NCBI GenBank assembly: GCA_003153055.1
Contig: PMBV01000471.1
Location: 1 to 26,257, forward strand
Length of the DNA stretch: 26,257 bases
Origin: Myxococcales bacterium
Lineage (GTDB): Bacteria; Myxococcota; Myxococcia; Myxococcales; Myxococcaceae
Direction: 5' to 3'
Part shown: one piece after another, positions 21,580-26,257 of the stretch
Layout of the letters: each line of letters starts with the position of its first letter
Position numbering within the stretch: position 1 is the stretch's first letter
Program-made: the position numbers and the translations under genes
The notes under the pieces: generated by a model
Told to the model about the DNA's origin: nothing
Seen by the model: only the letters and a program-made list of their open reading frames with translations
Database searches by the model: none

Positions 21580-23086
21580 TCACGAGCGCGCCTCCCCTTT
21601 GGTCGAGGGACCGAGCGAGCGCGTGCGCCTCGTCGACCAGCGCCGGCGGGTAGCCCAAGAAGCCCAACAGGCGAATCGCGTTGTGCTCGGTGGCCAACCC
21701 GGGCCGCAGCTTGAAGTCGAAATGCAGGCCGGTGGCGTCGAGGCCATCTTGGAAGTGCGCGTGCTGGCACGCCCCGTCGAGGAGCTGGACGATCTCGAGG
21801 TCATGGGTCGCCGCCACCACCAGCGCGCCTGCCCGACGGGCGTGGCGGAGCACCGCGACACTGGCGGCGATGCGCTCGGCCGAGTTGGTGCCTCGGAAGG
21901 GCTCGTCGATGAGCACCAGCACGCCGGGGCCGGACATGGCCAGCATCGCCCCGAGCCGCTCGGCCTCCGCCAGGTAGTAGCTCTTCCCTTCCGAGAGCCG
22001 GTCGCTCGCTCGCAGCGACGTCGTCACCCGCATGATGGGCCCTCGATGGGCACGGGCACACGAGAACCCCAGCGATTGCGCGAAGAGCTGGTTCAACGCG
22101 ACGGCGCGCAAGAAGGTCGACTTGCCTGACATGTTCGAGCCAGTCACCACCAGGCCACCATCGAGCTCGAGCGTACTGGGCACGGCCTCAGCCCCGAGGA
22201 GCGGGTGCCGCGCCTCTTCGAGCACGAGCGGCGTGCCCGACTCGAGCTGGGGCACGCACCAGCCCGGCTGCGCGCGACGGAACCTCCCCGCCGCCACCGC
22301 CGCGTCGAGCTCACCCAGGAGGTCGAACAGCGCCCGCAGTTGGGGCCGGTGCGCCGAGACCAACGCCGCGCAGGCGGTCAGCCGTCGCTCCCGGGTGAGG
22401 AAGTAGAGCTGGAAGTACTCGCCGATGTCGTCGGCCGCCACGGGCGTGGGCAGCTCTCTGGCCGCCCGCCCCAGCGCCCGCAGCTCCCCAGCGAGGGCTT
22501 CGAGCCTCGCCGCCTCTGCCCCGAGAGCGCCGACGAGGGTCCGTGCACAGGCGAGCGCGGCGGCCAAGAAGTCGATGCTGGCGCTCGCGGAGAACACTCG
22601 ACGGTTCCACCAGAAGTGGGCAGCCATGTTCATCACGAACGCCCCCGCCACCAGGCCGAGACCGAGGTTCAACGAAGACAAGAAGCCCAACGGCGCCAGC
22701 ACGGCCAGCCCGGTCAACAGCGCTGGCACGGCGCCGAGCGAGGGGAGCCGGCCGGTGCCCCACACCGTCTCCACCAGGAGCCGTGGCAGCCGAGGCAGCG
22801 TGGTGAGCGCTCGCGACACCGCCTCGGTGGCCCCTGGCGACTCTTCGAGGCGTCGCGCCAACGCCAGCCGCGCCTGGGTGACCACGAGCGCCTCGGCCGT
22901 CGTCGCCGGGCTCCGGAGCCAGTCGTACAGCACGAGCTGGCCCAGCGGCGAGACGGTGGTGTCCAGCGACGCGAACACCCGCGGGAGGTCGAGGTCTTCC
23001 CAGGTGCCGTCGTCGACGACTTGCGACCCAGCCTCCCGCCCCCTGTGCTGCTCGGCGTACAGCGCACGCACGGTCGCTTCGTCCAT
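21545..23086 (-). CDS. MutS-like ABC ATPase with membrane segments
   Basis: 513 residues. The C-terminal third is the MutS ATPase: EEARHPLLG, Walker A TGSNMSGKST (315-324), Walker B VLVLIDEPFRGTN (389-401) and ATHDLEI with the conserved His428. The N-terminal part has the MutS core-like lever segment (LPRVFASLDTTVSPLGQLVLYDWL) but no mismatch-recognition domain I (no Phe-x-Glu) and no Smr tail. Residues about 115-160 hold two hydrophobic helices (PALLTGLAVLAPLGFLSSL, LGLGLVAGAFVMNMAAHFWW), so it is probably membrane-bound. It is not classical MutS or MutS2; a role outside mismatch repair is likely but unknown. Divergent from the TonB-like gene; tail overlaps the barrel gene by 35 bases. Confidence 0.85.
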   Translation of the reverse strand: MDEATVRALYAEQHRGREAGSQVVDDGTWEDLDLPRVFASLDTTVSPLGQLVLYDWLRSPATTAEALVVTQARLALARRLEESPGATEAVSRALTTLPRLPRLLVETVWGTGRLPSLGAVPALLTGLAVLAPLGFLSSLNLGLGLVAGAFVMNMAAHFWWNRRVFSASASIDFLAAALACARTLVGALGAEAARLEALAGELRALGRAARELPTPVAADDIGEYFQLYFLTRERRLTACAALVSAHRPQLRALFDLLGELDAAVAAGRFRRAQPGWCVPQLESGTPLVLEEARHPLLGAEAVPSTLELDGGLVVTGSNMSGKSTFLRAVALNQLFAQSLGFSCARAHRGPIMRVTTSLRASDRLSEGKSYYLAEAERLGAMLAMSGPGVLVLIDEPFRGTNSAERIAASVAVLRHARRAGALVVAATHDLEIVQLLDGACQHAHFQDGLDATGLHFDFKLRPGLATEHNAIRLLGFLGYPPALVDEAHALARSLDQRGGALVTTRPACRVRGE

Positions 23087-23176
23087 TCGGGCAAGCTAAC
23101 CAACCGCCGCGCCCTGTCCACGACGAGGGCCGATGCAATCACTCACGCGCTCGAGCGTGCTACGCCTCGGATTCGC

Positions 23177-24511
23177 GTGGAGCGCTCAGGGGCCCGAGGG
23201 TCGTCGACGAAACATGGGCTGTGGGCCCCGGTGGCGGCGTCGCTCGTCCTTCACGGCGTGGGGGTGTGGTGGCTCGGCGATCGTCGGGCTTCACCGCGCC
23301 CACCGACACTGGTGCAGAGCCCCCTCGAGCTGGCGTGGCTGGAGACTCCGACCTCGGCGGTGGAGCCGCCTCAGCCCGAAAAGCCACCTCGAGCCGTCCA
23401 GGAGCGCACGCCCCCACGAGCCGCGGCCACGCGCGCCGCTTCGACCCGACAGGGCCCGGCTCCGTCGTCAGTCGTCGACGCGCGAGACCTGCCCCAGGCG
23501 GCGACCCCCACGGCACCGGCGGAAAAGCCCAGCCAACCACCGACGAGCGCAGCGGTTGACGCGCGCGACGCCGCCCATCTGGCACCGGCCGATGGCCCCC
23601 GGGCCCTCGCGGCCCCGCCCACGGGCACGGCGCTGGAGCGAGCCGGGCTCTCGCTCCCGGCGCCCGAGGCCGCGCATGGCAGAACGGTGCACCCGGGAGA
23701 CCTGCCCACGGCCGAGAAGCTGAGGGCCGAGGAGGCGGCGCATGTCACTCTGGTGGTCGAGACCCAGGTGCGCGACGAGCTCGCCAAGGCGAGGGTCGAA
23801 GGTGGCCTGGTCGATCCGTACTACCACGAGCTCCGCCGGCAGCTCAGCCGCACCCTCGTCGACGCACCCGACTTCACCGACGCCAAAGAGGGCCGAAACC
23901 TGCCCAAGACGTGGGCCGCCTCGTGGAAAGGGGGCGCCGAGCGCTACGGGAAGACGGGGACGGCATACGAGGCTCCAGTGACGCGCGAGTCCATCTCGGG
24001 CCCGGGAGAGGTGCCGTCGAAGCTCGACCCCACGGCCAATGGCATGAAGGAGCTGGCGATGAAGCTGTACGCGGGCGCCCGGCTGCGCGACTTCGGCATG
24101 GGCAAGATGGGCGTCGAGCTCTACGCGGTGGTCGATCTCCAGCAGACGGCGACCGGGGCCATCGAAGGTCTCACGCTGGTGGAGGCCTCGGGCGTCGCCA
24201 CGTTCGATCGCTGGGTGCTGGAGCGCGCCAGCTCGGCGGTGGGGGCAGTGGGTGCCCTCGACGGGGGCGCCCGAGCCCAACGGCATCACTCCGTGTGGGG
24301 CTTCACTGGGCGGGTCTCGTACATGCGCTCGACCAAGGAGCTCGCCACGGGGCGGGACTGGGCCTATCTCGCGGTGGCGTCGTTGGCGGGGCTGACGACC
24401 GGCACCTTCGACGAGGTCAGCGGAGAGGCGTACCTCGTCGACCTCCGCAACCCTCACTACGAGTGCGCGGTCAAGCTGCTGCGGGTCTACGACAACGCCT
24501 CGCCCGAGTGA
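23177..24511 (+). CDS. TonB-family energy-transducing protein
   Basis: 444 residues from GTG 23177 (MERSGARGSSTKHGLW), the only possible start before the membrane helix (about 15-34; APVAASLVLHGVGVWWLG). This gives the TonB layout: short cytoplasmic end, one anchor, a Pro/Ala-rich periplasmic span (about 40-180), then a C-terminal domain. The TonB-like core is at about 311-357 (GVELYAVVDLQQTATGAIEG, SGVATFDRWVLERA). Unlike classical TonB, about 87 residues follow this core and end VKLLRVYDNASPE. No ExbB, ExbD or TonB-dependent receptor lies in the window, though a barrel gene is 1.6 kb away. A TolA-like or anchor role is an alternative. Confidence 0.75.
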   Translation: MERSGARGSSTKHGLWAPVAASLVLHGVGVWWLGDRRASPRPPTLVQSPLELAWLETPTSAVEPPQPEKPPRAVQERTPPRAAATRAASTRQGPAPSSVVDARDLPQAATPTAPAEKPSQPPTSAAVDARDAAHLAPADGPRALAAPPTGTALERAGLSLPAPEAAHGRTVHPGDLPTAEKLRAEEAAHVTLVVETQVRDELAKARVEGGLVDPYYHELRRQLSRTLVDAPDFTDAKEGRNLPKTWAASWKGGAERYGKTGTAYEAPVTRESISGPGEVPSKLDPTANGMKELAMKLYAGARLRDFGMGKMGVELYAVVDLQQTATGAIEGLTLVEASGVATFDRWVLERASSAVGAVGALDGGARAQRHHSVWGFTGRVSYMRSTKELATGRDWAYLAVASLAGLTTGTFDEVSGEAYLVDLRNPHYECAVKLLRVYDNASPE

Positions 24512-24514
24512 CCC

Positions 24515-25177
24515 TCACTGGGGCACAGGCGGAGGATTGGTCGAGTAATGCACGACGCCCTCGGCGTCCACCCATCGGTGGATCTCCGGGCCTTTCGTCT
24601 GGTCGCCCTTGGCTTGCTCTTCTCTCTGCCTGGTCACTTCTTGCTCGCGAGCGAGCTGCTGGGCCGCGGTCTGCTCCTGAGCGGCGAGCTGCTGCTGGGC
24701 GGCGAGCTGTTGCTGGGCGACGAGCTGTTGCTGAGCGGCGAGCTGCTGTTGGGCAGCCAGCCGTTGCTGCGTGGCGAGGAGCTGTTGTTGCTGCGCGGCG
24801 AGCTGCTCCTGGGCCAGGCGCTGCTGCTCGGCGGCCATGCGCTGAATCTCGAGGAGCTGCTCTTGTTCGAGGGCTTGCTGCTGGGCTGCCACGGCCTGCT
24901 GCTTGGCGAGCTCGTCGCGCTGGGCCACGAGCTGTTGCTGGACCGCCAGCGACTGCGCCACGACGGCCGCCTGCTGCCACGCGAGCTGCTCCTGCGCCAG
25001 CACCGTGCGCCGCTGTCGCTCATCGAGGCGAGGGTCCACCAGGCCCATGGACCGCACCGGTCGGGCGACGAAGGGCGAGTCATCGACCCAGCCCCGTACG
25101 TAGCCCGTCCACATACCTTGAGTCTGGGCCGAGGCCTCGACTCCGACACACAACAGCAGGGCGATGAGTCCGCGCAT
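24515..25177 (-). CDS. exported Gln-rich coiled protein with C-terminal DUF4124 motif
   Basis: 220 residues. ATG 25177 starts a signal peptide MRGLIALLLCVGVEASAQ; the frame upstream of it is not protein-like. A short N-terminal segment (GMWTGYVRGWVDD) is followed by a long Gln/Ala/Leu/Glu helix (about 60-195) with a hexapeptide repeat LAAQQQ, and then the C-terminal IHRWVDAEGVVHYSTNPPP. This has the DUF4124 core (W-x-D-x-x-G-x-x-x-Y-S) found at the N-terminus of many secreted proteins, but here it is at the C-terminus. It would be a long rod in the periplasm with a small beta domain at its end. Convergent with the TonB-like gene (3 bases between stops). Confidence 0.82.
   Translation of the reverse strand: MRGLIALLLCVGVEASAQTQGMWTGYVRGWVDDSPFVARPVRSMGLVDPRLDERQRRTVLAQEQLAWQQAAVVAQSLAVQQQLVAQRDELAKQQAVAAQQQALEQEQLLEIQRMAAEQQRLAQEQLAAQQQQLLATQQRLAAQQQLAAQQQLVAQQQLAAQQQLAAQEQTAAQQLAREQEVTRQREEQAKGDQTKGPEIHRWVDAEGVVHYSTNPPPVPQ
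24686..24757. repeat. 18-bp tandem repeat, four units, coding
   Basis: Four in-phase 18-base units starting GAGCTG (24686, 24704, 24722, 24740) encode the hexapeptide LAAQQQ on the minus strand; degenerate copies continue on both sides. It is likely to vary in copy number between strains. Confidence 0.75.
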
Positions 25178-25321
25178 AGGCAGTACGTTAGCGGATGGCC
25201 CGCGACAGTTCAAAGCTCCGGTGGAGTGAGAGACCCAATCAGATTTCCGTCGTTGCCGCCGCTCCAACCCCGCGAAAGAATGAAATCGAACGGCGGCCCT
25301 CGGCTTGCGAAGAGACTCCTC

Positions 25322-25639
25322 ATGAAATCAGCGGGACGACTCGTGTTCGCGCTCTCCGTCTGGGCGCTGAGCGGCTGTGGCGGGAGCGTGGAAGCGAAGC
25401 ACTATGACCAGGCCTGCACCCAGGACTCGGACTGTGTTCCGGTCTACTCTGGCCCCCTGTGCCAGGCGTGTGATGGCTGTCCCAACGCCGCCATCAATTC
25501 CTCGGCCAGGGCGGCCTACGAGAAGGACGTCGCGGGAATCAGCGCCTCATGCCCGCCGAGGCCACAGGTGAACTGCTCCCCGTGCTACCCCCCAGTCGCC
25601 CGCTGCGCGACGGGGAGCTGCGTGCTCGGCCCGCCGTGA
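25322..25639 (+). CDS. Cys-rich lipoprotein, 105 aa
   Basis: ATG 25322 gives MKSAGRLVFALSVWALSGCG with a canonical lipobox (LSGC, Cys19). An ATG at 25280 would add 14 residues but blunts the signal peptide. The mature part has ten cysteines (for example ACTQDSDCVPVYSGPLCQAC and the CSPC pair), enough for five disulfides, and is compatible with a small knot-like extracytoplasmic domain. It resembles Cys-rich lipoproteins common in myxobacteria, but I assign no family. Divergent from the Gln-rich protein gene, with about 140 bases between, so regulation may be shared. Confidence 0.75.
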   Translation: MKSAGRLVFALSVWALSGCGGSVEAKHYDQACTQDSDCVPVYSGPLCQACDGCPNAAINSSARAAYEKDVAGISASCPPRPQVNCSPCYPPVARCATGSCVLGPP

Positions 25640-25664
25640 GGCAGTCGAGGGAGCGATGCGAAGA

Positions 25665-25718
25665 GCGACAACAAAGTTGTCGCGATCAGACGTCAATTCG
25701 CGACAACCAGGTTGTCGC
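25665..25718. promoter_or_regulatory. twin palindromes GCGACAAC-N3-GTTGTCGC
   Basis: The same perfect 8-bp inverted repeat with a 3-base centre occurs twice, at 25665-25683 and 25700-25718, with centres 35 bases apart. The inner halves can also pair with each other (GTTGTCGCGA with TCGCGACAAC). Two identical sites about 3.3 helical turns apart suggest binding of a dimeric regulator. No factor can be named. Confidence 0.5.
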
Positions 25719-25736
25719 CCCCACAAGGGTGGCACC

Positions 25737-25782
25737 CCTCGCCTCTCTGGTCGTGTCCGATGGGCCAGGCGAGAGGGCGAGG
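25737..25782. terminator. strong GC-rich hairpin
   Basis: CCTCGCCTCTC (25737-25747) pairs with GAGAGGGCGAGG (25771-25782) with one bulged G, and CTGG/CCAG (25747-25750, 25765-25768) lies inside. It is about 100 bases after the Cys-rich lipoprotein gene. It is a candidate terminator or structured RNA element; no T-run. Confidence 0.35.
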
Positions 25783-26257
25783 TCGCCGCGGGAGCGGAGG
25801 AGACTTTCGGCGATGCGGCCTCAACGGGCGAGCATGCCTCGAGGCGCACTGGGGTGGGGCCGAACCCCACGCGGCGGGGCGGTCTGGCCAGCCCCTCGAC
25901 CCGAGAGCGCGGTGAGCACACGCAAGGGAGCCACGAGCCCGGACTGTGTCGACCGAGGGTGCCGGGTGGCTCCCCTGCCTGGGTGTCACCAGAGCTGTCA
26001 TCATTGTTGACGCATCTGTCATCCGTGATGACGGCTCCCGAGACCGCGCGCCCGCCGAGGAGTGCCGGTGACCACGCATGACCCTGGGCCCACCACCGCG
26101 CGACCGACCGGCCGAGGGGCTGGTGATGCTCGCCCAGAGCCTCTGCCGCCCGTCTCCACTCGACCCACGCTTAGGGCGCTGGTCGAAATAGCGTCGCCAG
26201 GGATCGGCGTCGAGACGCCCGGCTGGCGAGGCGCGAGGAGGGAGCATACCCGTCGGT

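Larger units (their letters stand above)
25640..26257. other. non-coding, palindrome- and hairpin-rich tail region
   Basis: No frame here reads like a protein. The longest (25693-26247, minus, 184 codons) is Arg/Ser/Pro-rich and uninformative. It contains the twin palindrome (25665-25718), a long hairpin (25737-25782), a GTGGGG-ccgaa-CCCCAC hairpin (25854-25870), and GTCATC-cgt-GATGAC at 26018-26032 beside a second CTGTCATC copy at 25995-26002. An upstream regulatory region or RNA gene is possible; the edge cuts off what follows. Confidence 0.45.

Noticed and set aside
21545..23086. Classical MutS mismatch repair gene
   Set aside because: It is too short, lacks the Phe-x-Glu mismatch-binding domain and has membrane segments.
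22205..23176. Upstream extension of the TonB-like frame
   Set aside because: It lies antisense to the MutS-like gene and reads as low-complexity Arg/His/Gln; the natural start is GTG 23177 just before the membrane anchor.
25693..26247. Minus-strand frame of 184 codons at the right end
   Set aside because: Arg/Ser/Pro/Gly-rich, no motif, crosses several hairpins and ends inside the twin palindrome; not protein-like.
1..26257. CRISPR arrays, tRNA/rRNA genes, insertion sequences, phage genes
   Set aside because: No regular repeat-spacer pattern, no cloverleaf, no transposase or integrase motif and no target-site duplications were seen on either strand.

Overview
The window looks like chromosomal DNA of a GC-rich Gram-negative predator-type bacterium, most likely a member of the Myxococcota. 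This is inferred from very high GC at third codon positions, many lineage-type lipoproteins and Cys-rich secreted proteins, two multi-sensor diguanylate cyclases, an outer-membrane barrel and a TonB-type protein. I saw no rRNA, tRNA, CRISPR array, insertion sequence or phage gene. About 22 protein genes are supported, plus one partial gene at the left edge.

Layout. 1-66: 3' end of an unknown gene. 179-1605 (minus): a secreted protein and a lipoprotein coupled by an ATGA overlap. 1917-3011 (plus): an NmrA-like NAD(P)-binding protein and a 55-residue acidic protein. 3028-4476 (minus): MATE exporter, divergent from 4668-7821 (plus), which holds a dCache-PAS-GGDEF diguanylate cyclase and an RlmN-type radical SAM methyltransferase. 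8014-8442 (plus): small envelope protein. 8674-9276 (minus): periplasmic protein with a mirror-symmetric cysteine pattern, divergent from a YiiX-like cysteine hydrolase at 9329-9937. 10068-10937: formamidopyrimidine-DNA glycosylase. 11079-11486: lipoprotein.

11511-16149 (minus) is the most interesting block: HD phosphohydrolase, Nudix-metallo-beta-lactamase fusion, APH-type kinase and HopA1-like protein, three of the four packed with overlapping ends. The kinase and HopA1-like protein together resemble the split Ser/Thr dehydratases (kinase plus lyase) of thioamitide and class V lanthipeptide pathways, but no precursor peptide, cyclase or decarboxylase is visible nearby. Divergent from this block are an ATP-grasp ligase and a GNAT acetyltransferase (16280-17747) that overlap by 137 bases.

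17831-20014 (minus): second diguanylate cyclase (dCache-PAS-PAS-GGDEF), divergent from an outer-membrane barrel protein (20206-21579). 21545-23086 (minus): membrane-anchored MutS-like ATPase. 23177-24511 (plus): TonB-family protein without ExbB/ExbD. 24515-25177 (minus): Gln-rich coiled protein with a C-terminal DUF4124 motif. 25322-25639 (plus): Cys-rich lipoprotein. The last 618 bases hold no convincing gene but contain two copies of the same palindrome and several strong hairpins.

There is no single pathway across the window. It is housekeeping (RlmN, Fpg, nucleotide/RNA clean-up hydrolases), c-di-GMP signalling and envelope proteins, with one candidate peptide-modifying pair.
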